Shown here piece by piece: positions 34,484 through 43,053 of a DNA stretch of 64,000 nt; positions within the stretch are counted from its first letter, which is position 1; every line of letters starts with the position of its first letter. This stretch comes from Clostridium ljungdahlii DSM 13528. Its GTDB lineage: Bacteria > Bacillota > Clostridia > Clostridiales > Clostridiaceae. The notes beneath the pieces were generated by a model. That model saw only the letters and a program-made list of their open reading frames with translations. It did no database searches and was not told the DNA's origin. Location: assembly GCF_000143685.1 (NCBI RefSeq), contig NC_014328.1:3162001-3226000 (forward strand), read 5' to 3'. The translations under genes were made by a program, and so were the position numbers.

Positions 34484-35060
34484 GCAAGCGGGTTATGTCC
34501 TGGTTACACGATCTTTAACTGCAAGGACAGTTGCAGGTTTCTCCATGTATTTAAGCATCAGAGTATCGTGCCCCACACAAAGCCCAAGCAATATGTTAAA
34601 CTCAGTTTCCTGCTCGTTCATAAGAAGTGCCTATCCTATGGGGTTGCACTTGCTTTCCCTTGCACAGCCTGACACCGTTTCATCATCCCTTATCCCCATA
34701 AAGCTCTTTGGAACATCACCATTCTTACATATTATTGAAATCACCTCAAAGCCATTATGAGTCAATATCCTGTCAACTTCCTTGGTTTCACTGTAAAGAC
34801 CAATACACAATATAAGACCTATTCTCTAGTAACCAGCCTTATTCATGAACAGCATTATCTCCTCCATGCGAGTAAAAGACGTCCATAGTCCTCCGCCTCT
34901 ACAAGTGCAGCATTATATAGGGTATTTTATGGTTCTCCTCATCCTTGTATAGCTCTTTTTGCTTTCCTCTGTATCTCCCCATTTTTGCTCGGACAGTCCT
35001 CCATGGTCTTCATCATATCATGCATTTTACATCCATGAAGGATACATTCTGCACAACCTA
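34484..35060 (-). pseudogene. Decayed DUF1847 (putative metal-binding) gene
   Basis: Conceptual translation in shifting frames gives a DUF1847-like protein. It reads IGCAECILHGCKMHDM, then LYNAALVEAEDYGR, CIGLYSETKEVDRIL, SGCARESKCNPIG, LGLCVGHDTLMLKYM and ATVLAVKDRVTR-HNPLAAIYL. At least two frameshifts and two in-frame TAG codons (after NKAGY and after CNPIG) break it, and the true N-terminus is missing. The Cys-rich start and CVGHD core are family marks. It sits downstream of the ABC transporter genes, possibly once in their operon. Confidence 0.7.
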
Positions 35061-35077
35061 TGCATAATATCCTCCTC

Positions 35078-35812
35078 CTATACTGAAATAGACCCCACGA
35101 ACCTCTGTATTCTTGGGTTGCTGCTATTAAATATCTCTTCGGGAGTTCCTTCCTGAACAATAAATCCATTTTCCATAAACACTATACGGTCTGACACCTC
35201 TCTGGCAAACCTCATCTCATGGGTTACAATTAAAAGCGTCATTGTATGTGTTGAGGCCAGGGATCTTATAACCTCCAGCACCTCATTTACCAGCTCCGGA
35301 TCAAGGGAGGAGGTAGGCTCATCAAACAGCATAACCTCAGGTTTTACTGCCATGGCACGTCCTATTCCTACACGCTGCTGCTGTCCTCCTGACATATGTG
35401 ACGGATACACATTCCTTTTATCTTTAAGCCCCACAGAGGTCAGAATCTCCATAGCCTTAGCCTCTGCTTCCTTTACATTCATACCCTGGCATTTTATCAT
35501 TGGCTCCATTATATTCTGAAGGGCAGTTTTGTTCTTAAACAGATTATAGTTCTGGAATACCATTGCGGTCTTCCTTCTTAAGGCATAAACGTCCTTATGC
35601 TTATGATGCCATCCACTAAGTGTCACGTCTCCTATAGTAATAGTACCATCTGTAGGTTTTTCAAGGTAGTTGATACACCGCAGCAGTGTAGATTTTCCTG
35701 TTCCAGATGGTCCAATAATAGCTACTACCTGTCCTTTTTCAACAGTTAAATCGATTCCCTTTAATACCTCTAGAGAATCAAATTTTTTCTTTAAACCTTT
35801 AATCTTTAACAT
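35078..35812 (-). CDS. Polar amino acid ABC transporter ATPase
   Basis: This 244-residue protein has Walker [13 protein letters not shown], the Q-loop MVFQNYNLF, signature [17 protein letters not shown], Walker [14 protein letters not shown] and H-loop IVTHEM. It belongs to the HisP/GlnQ/TcyC-like group. It is the last gene of a three-gene operon with permease and binding protein. A decayed PatB-type C-S lyase gene lies divergently upstream, which makes cystine or another sulfur amino acid a plausible substrate. Confidence 0.92.
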   Translation of the reverse strand: MLKIKGLKKKFDSLEVLKGIDLTVEKGQVVAIIGPSGTGKSTLLRCINYLEKPTDGTITIGDVTLSGWHHKHKDVYALRRKTAMVFQNYNLFKNKTALQNIMEPMIKCQGMNVKEAEAKAMEILTSVGLKDKRNVYPSHMSGGQQQRVGIGRAMAVKPEVMLFDEPTSSLDPELVNEVLEVIRSLASTHTMTLLIVTHEMRFAREVSDRIVFMENGFIVQEGTPEEIFNSSNPRIQRFVGSISV

Positions 35813-35837
35813 AATATTACCTCATTTTTCTATTCTG

Positions 35838-36503
35838 TTAATAGGCTTTATTCATGTGCCTCTCCAGCCTGGACTGAAGATAGGATATGGAAGAAAGTAT
35901 TATCCAGTATATAATCAGCACTGCCATATATCCCTCCAGATAACGGAAGGATACATTAGCCTCATTTTTGCAATAAGCTATCATGTCCTTCAAGCCCACA
36001 ATAAAGCAAAGAGAGGTAGATTTGAATAGATTTGCAAAGCTGTTCATCATGCCTGGTATAGCCACTCTTACTGCCTGTGGAATAATAATACGATATACAG
36101 TCTGCCAAGAGCTAAGCCCTATAGATATGCCAGCCTCAAACTGACCCTTATCGACTGATGTTATAGCTCCTCTTATATCCTCACTCATATAGGCTGCAAA
36201 GCTCAAAGAAAGCACTATTATTGTCGCCCAGAAGCTGGGCATATTCTTTACTAGTTTTGATACCTGTGCAATACCATAATAAAAAACAAACAGCTGTGCA
36301 ATAAATGGAGTGCTCCTAAAAAAGGATACGAACACAGTGGAAAGCTGCTTAAGCATAGGTATGTTATAATAGCGAAAGGCCGCAATTACAAAGCCTAGTA
36401 TAACTGAAAAAAACAGCGATGCTCCTGCCACCTCAACAGTTATAGGCAATCCCCTAAGAATAACGGGAAACATAGAAAAAAAATATTCAATATTAAAGTC
36501 CAT
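35838..36503 (-). CDS. Polar amino acid ABC transporter permease
   Basis: This permease of 221 residues has about five helices. It shows the HisM-type N-terminus (FPVILRGLPITVEVAGASL) and the EAA coupling loop EAGISIGLSSWQTVYRIIIPQA. I chose the ATG preceded by AGGAGAC; the longer frame adds 16 residues without a site. It forms the membrane channel with the adjacent ATPase and takes substrate from the lipoprotein encoded upstream. Confidence 0.92.
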   Translation of the reverse strand: MDFNIEYFFSMFPVILRGLPITVEVAGASLFFSVILGFVIAAFRYYNIPMLKQLSTVFVSFFRSTPFIAQLFVFYYGIAQVSKLVKNMPSFWATIIVLSLSFAAYMSEDIRGAITSVDKGQFEAGISIGLSSWQTVYRIIIPQAVRVAIPGMMNSFANLFKSTSLCFIVGLKDMIAYCKNEANVSFRYLEGYMAVLIIYWIILSSISYLQSRLERHMNKAY

Positions 36504-36574
36504 GGCATGTCTCCTTAATTGAAAAGTTATATTACAGCAGGTGTCTCTCAAATAGGGGCATCTGACAAATATAC

Positions 36575-37423
36575 TTATTTATTCTTATTGTAGTATTCCT
36601 TTGCAGCATTAGTCTGCATAACATCATATTTAAACCACTTCTCACACAATTTTTTGTGGGTTCCATCTTTAATCATGTCATTTAAGGCTCCGTTTACCAG
36701 CTTGAGCAGCTTAGTACCACGTTCCGTACGTGCAAATGGATAACCATTTACCTCAGTATAGATAGGATGTGCTGTATCAACAGCCTTTAAATTCCAGTTA
36801 GGATTTTTTTGTATCAGGTAAGGTATCAGCAGATATGCATAAGGCATTGCATCTATACGTCCAGACACAACCTCCTGTGGAATTGTAGAAAAAGATTCAT
36901 ATGTAGTTTTCTTTACCTTGTTGTTAGGATCAAGTTTAGTGACAAACTCGTTCATTGCACTTCCATCAGCAAGACCTATAGTCTTTCCTGCCATGTCCTT
37001 CCAGCTGGTTATGTTGGTATTATCGCCTTTTACCATAAGGCAGTAAGGGCTGAAGAAGTATGGGGTTGTAAAGTCATATTTCTCCTTACGGGCAGGTGTT
37101 ATACTTATCTGTTTCGCTACCGTATCCACATGCCCTGTTCCCAAATCTCCAAAGGCGGAAGCTACATCCTCCTGTACAAATTTTACCTTGTAGCCTATAC
37201 GTTTAGCAATTTCATTCCACATGTCTATCTCAAAGCCTGACCAGGTCTTTGATGATTCATTATACACTGTAAAGCCAAGATAATCTCCAGAGGTAGCAAC
37301 ATTAATAGTCTTGTCCTCCTTTTTATTTTCTGATGCGGTATTTTTTTCCCCTGTGCTGCTACATCCAGCTAGCATTGCTATCATGGTTACAACACAAAGA
37401 AGTAATGTAACAATTTTTTTCAT
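36575..37423 (-). CDS. Amino acid ABC transporter substrate-binding lipoprotein
   Basis: This protein of about 282 residues has a lipoprotein signal peptide with the lipobox LAGC (Cys near residue 21). A family 3 solute-binding domain follows (VATSGDYLGFTVYNES, SGFEIDMWNEIAKRIGY, FDFTTPYFF-like segment KYDFTTPYFFSPY, AGKTIGLADGSA). These mark cystine/glutamine/arginine-type receptors. The ATG follows GGAGGC. It is the first gene of the operon, preceded by a good promoter. Confidence 0.92.
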   Translation of the reverse strand: MKKIVTLLLCVVTMIAMLAGCSSTGEKNTASENKKEDKTINVATSGDYLGFTVYNESSKTWSGFEIDMWNEIAKRIGYKVKFVQEDVASAFGDLGTGHVDTVAKQISITPARKEKYDFTTPYFFSPYCLMVKGDNTNITSWKDMAGKTIGLADGSAMNEFVTKLDPNNKVKKTTYESFSTIPQEVVSGRIDAMPYAYLLIPYLIQKNPNWNLKAVDTAHPIYTEVNGYPFARTERGTKLLKLVNGALNDMIKDGTHKKLCEKWFKYDVMQTNAAKEYYNKNK

Positions 37424-37479
37424 AAGATGCCTCCATTTCATTAATTTAATAATTCCCAATATTCTCCCTAATTAATACT

Positions 37480-37508
37480 ATTTTATATATAATAAATTAA
37501 AATGTAAA
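37480..37508 (-). promoter_or_regulatory. Promoter of the amino acid ABC operon
   Basis: On the minus strand TTTACA and TAAAAT are 17 bases apart, about 60 bases before the binding-protein start codon. Confidence 0.6.
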
Positions 37509-37623
37509 ATAGTAATTTCGAATTTATCCAGCATGAACTATAATCAAATTCTATAAATTGCATTATTATCTTTTATAAGCTATTGTACATATAATTAAGC
37601 ATGCTTATATAGAAAATGAGACA

Positions 37624-38126
37624 ATGAACAGGGAAATAGTATTTGTAGATCGTAGGAATACAGACTGCAATAAGTGGGATAATCTAGAGGCAACGTTTGG
37701 AGAAGCGAATCTGCAAGGCATGTGGATAGCAGATATGGACTTTAAGGTTACCAGATGCATAACAAAAAGGCCTTAGAGAAATATCTGAAGTTGGGAGTGT
37801 TTGGATACTATAAGGTTCCAGTCTCCTATCAGAAAGTCTTTATGAAATGGGAGCAAAAATATCATAATTATAAGGTAAACCAAGAGTGGCTGCGTTTTTC
37901 CCCAGGAGTAGTGCCTGCCATAAACTAGTTTGTACAGATTATGCCAAGGCCACAGGATGGCATAATGGTACAGACTTCGATTTATTATCATCCTTTTATG
38001 GACGCTGTAAAAAACAATGGGAGAAAGCTTGTGTGCAGCGGTCTGGTAAACACAAACAGTGTATACACCATAGATTTTGATAAATTTGAAAAAGAAATTA
38101 CAGGCAATAAGGTGATATTATGGTAA
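37624..38126 (+). pseudogene. Decayed PatB/MalY-type C-S lyase (aminotransferase class I/II) gene
   Basis: The plus strand encodes, in broken frames, the N-terminal half of a PatB/MalY beta-C-S lyase. It reads MNREIVFVDRRNTDCNKW, then MWIADMDFKV, LGVFGYYKVPVSYQKVFM, LRFSPGVVPAIN, QTSIYYHPFMDAVKNNGRK, and SVYTIDFDKFEKEI. There is a deletion after MDFKV, an in-frame stop after PAIN and a frameshift, and the Lys-PLP half is absent. These enzymes release thiol, ammonia and pyruvate from cystathionine or cystine. It is divergent from the ABC transporter. Confidence 0.75.
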
Positions 38127-38290
38127 AACAAAGTAGTAAAAAAATCAATAAGTTTTGGCTTGGTAATGTTAGTGAAAAAATTGCAGGTGCTTTAGAAAGT
38201 GTAATTCAGCAGGTTGATATAGAATTTCCAAAAGATAAAAGCAGGTGGTTGTCCCAATACAAATATAGGAAGAGAAAAAGGACATCAAAG
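38127..38290 (+). other. Orphan coding-like fragment
   Basis: A short frame (LGNVSEKIAGALESVIQQVD, then IEFPKDKSRWL) continues from the pseudogene junction. I do not recognise it. It has no ribosome site and looks like the end of another lost gene. Confidence 0.3.
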
Positions 38291-38455
38291 CATTATAGCA
38301 TTTATTGCCATATTTCTTGGGGTGTATCCTTTCATATCTCCTTCTTGATTACCTTCAACATTTTCTACAGTACTATCTATATCAATAGTAATTGTTTTTA
38401 ACTTGCTTGCTTTTAATATTTTTTGAAAATCGAAAAATTTATGTTTCTTAACATT
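38281..38455 (-). pseudogene. IS1380-like transposase fragment
   Basis: The minus strand reads KFFDFQKILKASKLKTITI, DIDSTVENVEGNQEGDMKGY and TPRNMAINA. The pattern ID(I/V)DSTV...GNQEG...KGY is the first DDE block of IS1380-type transposases. Both ends are missing. Confidence 0.6.
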
Positions 38456-38480
38456 TGCACTCCAATTTTAATTCTATCAA

Positions 38481-38716
38481 GTTAAATTAAGTCGTTAGAT
38501 CCTTTGGCTTTCTCGGCAGCTTCAGTTAAAATATTAGAGATACTTCCTGCAGATATATGAATATCAAATATATTTTCAAGATGTGCTTGAATATCTTCAA
38601 TGCTTCCATTGCATTCAACATCACAACTTACTATAATTCTTCTAATTGTTTTTTTATCTATATTAATTGATGCGTAATTATCTTTATTTATAGCATTATA
38701 ATAATGTATGGTATGT
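38481..38716 (-). pseudogene. Transposase-like fragment
   Basis: A 78-codon open stretch (DKKTIRRIIVSCDVECNGSI, then EDIQAHLENIFDIHISAGS) ends in a TAA. The segment resembles the helix-turn-helix region before the catalytic domain of some IS transposases. No start site or partner half is present. Confidence 0.4.
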
Positions 38717-38756
38717 TCAACCTCCTTTAAAACTTTTAGTTTTATTTAGAGGTTGA
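38717..38756 (+). terminator. Terminator-like hairpin, plus strand
   Basis: TCAACCTC/GAGGTTGA stem followed by GCTTTTTTTA. No intact plus-strand gene precedes it, so it is probably a relic of one of the decayed elements. Confidence 0.5.
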
Positions 38757-38774
38757 GCTTTTTTTATGTTTTTT

Positions 38775-38823
38775 CTACTATGAAATCCATTGGGTATTTG
38801 TTAGATAATAGATTTCATAGTAG
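38775..38823. repeat. Perfect 13-bp inverted repeat
   Basis: CTACTATGAAATC and GATTTCATAGTAG enclose a 23-base spacer. It is the right size for IS ends or a hairpin relic in this remnant zone. Confidence 0.5.
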
Positions 38824-38948
38824 AACTAATTTGTTTGAAGTTAATGTAAAATTACTTTTCTTCTTCAATTGGTTAATTTTCTGTTTTTTCATCCATATTA
38901 TTATAAATAAAAATGTCCATCATATTTGAACTACGCCCTTAATCTAGT

Positions 38949-39464
38949 TTATACTTGTCTTATAGCTCCTCTTTTTAAAGCTACATTTATTATATTAAAT
39001 AAAATTGCTCCTGCTATGGTATTTATAACTGCAGCAGGTAAAACTACAGATAAGAACAATGCTGTAAAACTTGTCTTTAATCCTACTGTAAGCAATACTA
39101 CCATTAAGAATGTGGAACCACTTATAATTGTACCTACAGCAGTAACTAATAAAATAGTTATTTGATTGTTTATCCTATCTCTAAGAGGTTTTATAAGCAC
39201 AAACATTATGTTTATAGTTACAAATTTGTCTATTACATTTGCAAATTGCCCCCCAGGGAAAGTAGTAGTTGCAGCTGCAAGAATACCTGCTACAATACCT
39301 GCACAGAGACAAGTTTTATATTCTTTGTTAAACATAAGTATTATAAAAAGCATTGCAAGAGAAAGATCAGGTTTCATTCCAAGTATAAGTGGTGGTGCAA
39401 TCTGATGCAGCACTGCACCTATAGCAAGTAGTATAGAATTTATAATCATCTTTTTTAAGTTCAT
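38949..39464 (-). CDS. trpP: TrpP-like tryptophan transporter (ECF S-component type)
   Basis: This 171-residue integral membrane protein has about five or six helices. The segments APPLILGMKPDLSLAMLFI, GIVAGILAAATTTFPGGQ and LPAAVINTIAGAILFN match the TrpP family. A T-box leader with a UGG specifier lies upstream on the same strand, so the gene should be switched on by uncharged tRNA-Trp. That strongly supports tryptophan as substrate. Start: ATG after AAGGAGAGTG. Confidence 0.9.
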   Translation of the reverse strand: MNLKKMIINSILLAIGAVLHQIAPPLILGMKPDLSLAMLFIILMFNKEYKTCLCAGIVAGILAAATTTFPGGQFANVIDKFVTINIMFVLIKPLRDRINNQITILLVTAVGTIISGSTFLMVVLLTVGLKTSFTALFLSVVLPAAVINTIAGAILFNIINVALKRGAIRQV

Positions 39465-39644
39465 ATTTACACTCTCCTTAAATCTAAATTTGAATATTCC
39501 CTATAATCTGAATATTCTTTAAATTAAAAATACAACTGATATTATTACAATTATCTATAAATAAATTTTTCCTACTTTTCTTTCACAACATAGCATACAC
39601 CACCTATACTTCTTTCTAACAAACTTTATTTTTTAATAAAATAA

Positions 39645-39925
39645 AAAAACTCCATCCTAAAAACTAGGACGGAGATATCCGCGGTACCACCTAAATTATA
39701 CTTTAAAAAAGTATCTCTTTTTCAGACACTAACATGTCCTATCCATTATAACGTATGGAATACGTTAACCACTACTCTTCGCTCTGCGAATTTCAATTTA
39801 CTCCTCTTAGGTCCATTCACAACACACAATAGTATTGAGATCCCACCATTCTCAACTCTCTGTAACTTTAATAATATTGCTACTATTCCTCGTCAAAGGA
39901 TTTATTTTTAAATTAAGTATATGTT
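39645..39925 (-). promoter_or_regulatory. T-box riboswitch, tryptophan specifier
   Basis: The minus strand contains the T-box sequence AATTTAGGTGGTACCGCGG (about 39680-39698). A terminator follows: CTCCGTCCT and AGGATGGAG arms at 39650-39674, then seven T. In stem I the specifier loop reads GAA-TGG-ACC, placing the UGG codon at 39813-39815. T-boxes bind uncharged tRNA with the matching anticodon and block termination. Confidence 0.93.
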
Positions 39926-39964
39926 ATCACTTATTCTTCTTCATGTCAATAAGTATTTTCACTT

Positions 39965-40399
39965 TTATTTAGCACCATAAGCTGGGTTAGCATTTTCATT
40001 AAATATTTGTCTGTAACAATAGTTTATTATATCACTTCTTTTTATGATCCCTATAAATATGTCCTTATCATCTATTACAGGTACAAAATTTTGATTTACC
40101 GCAAGTGATACCAAGTCTTCCATGTTAGAATTAATTTTCACTGGTTTATTATGCATACGCCTAGAAATTTGTTTCAACAATACTTTACTGGTATTTTTAA
40201 AATTCAAATCTGGAGTATTTTTTAGTTTCCACAACAAATCACCTTCTGTCAGAGTTCCCACATACTTACCGCAGCTATCAATTAGTGGAATTGCTGTATA
40301 TCTATGCCTTTCCATTCTTTCCAGTGCCTGTCTCATAGTTGAATTTGGAGTTTCACAAACAACTTCCTCTTTAGGTGTTAGAAAAAATGCTATATTCAT
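39965..40399 (-). CDS. Twin CBS-domain protein
   Basis: This 144-residue protein consists of a CBS pair: TPNSTMRQALERMERHRYTA to GTLTEGDLLW, and INSNMEDLVSLAVNQNFVPV to FIGIIKRSDIINY. Such stand-alone modules bind adenine nucleotides and regulate partners. No partner domain is fused here, and the neighbours (T-box transporter, small ORF) do not indicate one. Cytosolic. Confidence 0.88.
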   Translation of the reverse strand: MNIAFFLTPKEEVVCETPNSTMRQALERMERHRYTAIPLIDSCGKYVGTLTEGDLLWKLKNTPDLNFKNTSKVLLKQISRRMHNKPVKINSNMEDLVSLAVNQNFVPVIDDKDIFIGIIKRSDIINYCYRQIFNENANPAYGAK

Positions 40400-40488
40400 A
40401 TGTCCTTCTACTCCTTAATACTTTTATTTTAAATATACTATTTAAATTTGAAATTACACAATCCTAGAATCAAAGAACTTAGTTACAA

Positions 40489-40526
40489 GGTCAATTATTA
40501 ATCTTAAGAAGAAATAATAATTGACC
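40489..40526 (-). terminator. Hairpin after the small ORF
   Basis: Perfect 12-bp stem GGTCAATTATTA/TAATAATTGACC just downstream of the small protein's stop. The U-run is weak, so termination is possible but not certain. Confidence 0.45.
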
Positions 40527-40535
40527 CTCACAATA

Positions 40536-40715
40536 CTACCTTGAACATTCAGCCTCTACTTGAAGCAACTTTTTAAGTACTTCCTCTATATCATCTTCTA
40601 ATTTTTCATCAATTTCAACATTATCGTTCTTTACAGCTTCTATAGTAAGTTTTAGCCCCTTAGTTATATTACTTATTTCCTCCAACGTTAACAGCATAAG
40701 TATATTCTCTTTCAT
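40536..40715 (-). CDS. Small acidic helical protein, unknown function
   Basis: This protein of about 59 residues starts MKENILMLLTLEEISNITKG and continues acidic and helical (NVEIDEKLEDDIEEVLKKL). I do not recognise it. The chosen ATG is preceded by AAGGGGGTTATTAAC, a strong site that decides against the longer frame. It has its own hairpin downstream, and there is no evident link to its neighbours. Confidence 0.65.
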   Translation of the reverse strand: MKENILMLLTLEEISNITKGLKLTIEAVKNDNVEIDEKLEDDIEEVLKKLLQVEAECSR

Positions 40716-40936
40716 GTTAATAACCCCCTTATCTAACTTAATCTTTTTTAGAAAGCGACTTACATCCATTATCCCTTTTAATATATTTCGTAAAACTTAA
40801 GTTAATATAAAGCGTTTATCGAGAGATAATTTTTATTAAAAAATCTATATTTATAATAAATGACAAGTTTTTATACTTACTCACTTATCTCTAGATATTT
40901 AACAGTATGAAACATCTATTTCAAAAGGCTGTGTTA

Positions 40937-41332
40937 TTAAAAGTTTCCTATAAAATCATAATATTCTTGAAGCATGTATTCTGTGTATTTCTTTTTTCCC
41001 ATTAATCTATATATAACATCAAAACTTCTGTATCCTTCTTTATATAATTTATATTCTTTTAGAAGTTTTTTTAACATTCCTTTATTTATTTGTAGGAGAT
41101 TGACTAATTCATCCAACGTATAAAACTCTTTGTAAAGCAACTTTTCAAGCTTTTGCTGCATTTCCACTTTATACAACAAGTCCAATTTTCTATTCTTGTG
41201 AGGTCCACTCTTTCCTCTATGATGTTCTGAACAAAGATATTTAAAGTTCAAAGGGAAATCCACTCCTCCCTGAGATCTATAAACTATATGATGCTTATCC
41301 GCTGGTTTACCACATATTTGGCATTTTAACAA
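40937..41332 (-). CDS. HNH endonuclease-domain protein
   Basis: In this 131-residue protein the first half is an HNH-type zinc finger (CQICGKPADKHHIVYRSQGG to YLCSEHHRGKSGPH) with CxxC, HH and CxxHH. The second half is helical (LDELVNLLQINKGMLKKLLK) and could bind DNA. Small HNH proteins of this kind are common in Firmicutes and often have no known partner. It stands alone here. Substrate and role unknown. Confidence 0.8.
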   Translation of the reverse strand: MLKCQICGKPADKHHIVYRSQGGVDFPLNFKYLCSEHHRGKSGPHKNRKLDLLYKVEMQQKLEKLLYKEFYTLDELVNLLQINKGMLKKLLKEYKLYKEGYRSFDVIYRLMGKKKYTEYMLQEYYDFIGNF

Positions 41333-41541
41333 TTTATTCCCTCCTAATTATATTATAGTGGATTTTTATTATATTTTATATTATTATTATAGCACAGGTT
41401 TTATCGTATTACACTTATAAAAAATTATAAAAATGTTATAAGTTTCATATAAAAAGTGTATATTATCTACCTATAAAAATCAAACTATTACTATAGATAA
41501 TTTACCAATTAACATAGAATTTAATAGGGAGCCATCTTTTT

Positions 41542-42972
41542 ATGCGAAATATTTTTTACTCGATTTTTGTAATAAATGCCATATTGTCCATAGCTGTTAT
41601 AATGTTGGAAAGAAAAAATCCCGAAAAAACAATTGCATGGCTGTTAATTTTTATAGTTATGCCTCCTTTTGGTTTAATAGCTTACATATTTTTGGGACGA
41701 AATTGGAAAAAGCATAAACTTAACAATGAAACAAATGTAAATATAAAAGAATTAATATCTGAAGCTATTAAAAATATAAAAGATACTACTTATGCCCCTT
41801 TAATAGAACTTCTTTCTAAAAACAGTGAATCGCCATTATTTACAAACAATTCTATAAAGATCTTCAAAAGCGGAGTTGAAAAATTCAAATATCTTAAAAG
41901 GGAATTGCTAAATGCAAAACATCATATTCATATGGAATATTACATAATAAAAAGTGATGAAATTGGAAATGAAATAAAAGATATATTGATAAAAAAATGT
42001 TTAAGTGGTGTAGACGTACGTCTCATACTGGATAGAGTAGGTTGTATAGGCCTTGATAAAAAGTATATAAGTGATTTGAAAAGTGCTGGAGTTAACGTGG
42101 TCCAATATTCTTACTTTCTAGCACCAATTTTGAAGTACATAAACACCCAGATAAACTATAGAAATCACAGAAAAATAGTAGTTATTGATGGAAAAGTAGG
42201 TTTTGTAGGTGGAATAAATATAGGAAATGAATATATAGGAAAGAGTAAATACGGGTATTGGAGAGATACTCATATAATGGTAAAAGGTGATTTTGTTTTG
42301 GGACTTCAGGCAGTCTTCGTAGATGACTTTGTTACAATAAAATCTGCTAACAAAGAATATTTCTTTTATGACGGAAACTTCAAGGAAATTTTTCCTGAAA
42401 TTTCATCAGGCAGAAACAGCAATAAAATAATGCAGCTTGTAAAGAGTGGTCCAGATTCTGAATTTCCTGCTATTGAACAAGCCATTTTAAAGATGATTAG
42501 CATGGCAAAGGATCATATTTACATTACAACTCCTTACTTCATACCTACTGAAAGTATATTAAATGCACTTAAAATAGCCTCTTTAAGCGGTATAGACGTA
42601 CGTATACTATTTCCTGGAAGATATGATCATATATTAGTGTACTATGCTTCAAGAACCTATCTAGCAGATTTAGCTAAAAGTGATGTTAAGGTTTATTTCT
42701 ATAACAAAAATTGTTTCATTCACTCTAAAACCACATCTATAGATGGTAAAATATGTACCATAGGTACTGCTAATATGGATATAAGAAGCTATCAATTAAA
42801 TTATGAAATAAATGCTATGATATATGATGAGGATACCACAATGGAACTTGAAGATTTGTTTTTTCATGATCTTAAAAACAGTAAGATAGCTAGTTCTAAA
42901 TACTTTGATAATTTATCTCTTTTTACTAAATCTTTTGAAGCTTTTTGCAAAATATTTTCTTCATTGTTATAG
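41542..42972 (+). CDS. cls: Cardiolipin synthase
   Basis: This 476-residue phospholipase-D-family enzyme condenses two phosphatidylglycerol molecules. Two N-terminal membrane helices (about 1-20 and 30-52) precede two HKD motifs: NHRKIVVIDGKVGFVGG near residue 205 and IHSKTTSIDGKICTIGTAN near residue 398. The length is normal. It is followed by a terminator shared with the convergent fbp gene. A GGGAG site lies upstream of the ATG. Confidence 0.95.
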   Translation: MRNIFYSIFVINAILSIAVIMLERKNPEKTIAWLLIFIVMPPFGLIAYIFLGRNWKKHKLNNETNVNIKELISEAIKNIKDTTYAPLIELLSKNSESPLFTNNSIKIFKSGVEKFKYLKRELLNAKHHIHMEYYIIKSDEIGNEIKDILIKKCLSGVDVRLILDRVGCIGLDKKYISDLKSAGVNVVQYSYFLAPILKYINTQINYRNHRKIVVIDGKVGFVGGINIGNEYIGKSKYGYWRDTHIMVKGDFVLGLQAVFVDDFVTIKSANKEYFFYDGNFKEIFPEISSGRNSNKIMQLVKSGPDSEFPAIEQAILKMISMAKDHIYITTPYFIPTESILNALKIASLSGIDVRILFPGRYDHILVYYASRTYLADLAKSDVKVYFYNKNCFIHSKTTSIDGKICTIGTANMDIRSYQLNYEINAMIYDEDTTMELEDLFFHDLKNSKIASSKYFDNLSLFTKSFEAFCKIFSSLL

Positions 42973-43003
42973 CCTAAAATTTAAAAACATATATACTCAT
43001 CAA

Positions 43004-43043
43004 AAGGGCTGATACACTAATTAATTAGCGTAACAAAGCCCTT
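43004..43043. terminator. Bidirectional terminator between cls and fbp
   Basis: AAGGGCT/AGCCCTT arms around a loop containing the palindrome CTAATTAATTAG. It lies between convergent genes. Confidence 0.55.
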
Positions 43044-43053
43044 ATTGACAATT

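Noticed and set aside
34334..34760. Plus-strand frames of 112 and 71 codons opposite the decayed region
   Set aside because: They are antisense to the DUF1847 pseudogene and the group II RT fragment, which explain the sequence much better.
38926..39165. Plus-strand frame of 79 codons opposite the tryptophan transporter gene
   Set aside because: Antisense to a membrane protein with a matching T-box leader; no independent evidence.
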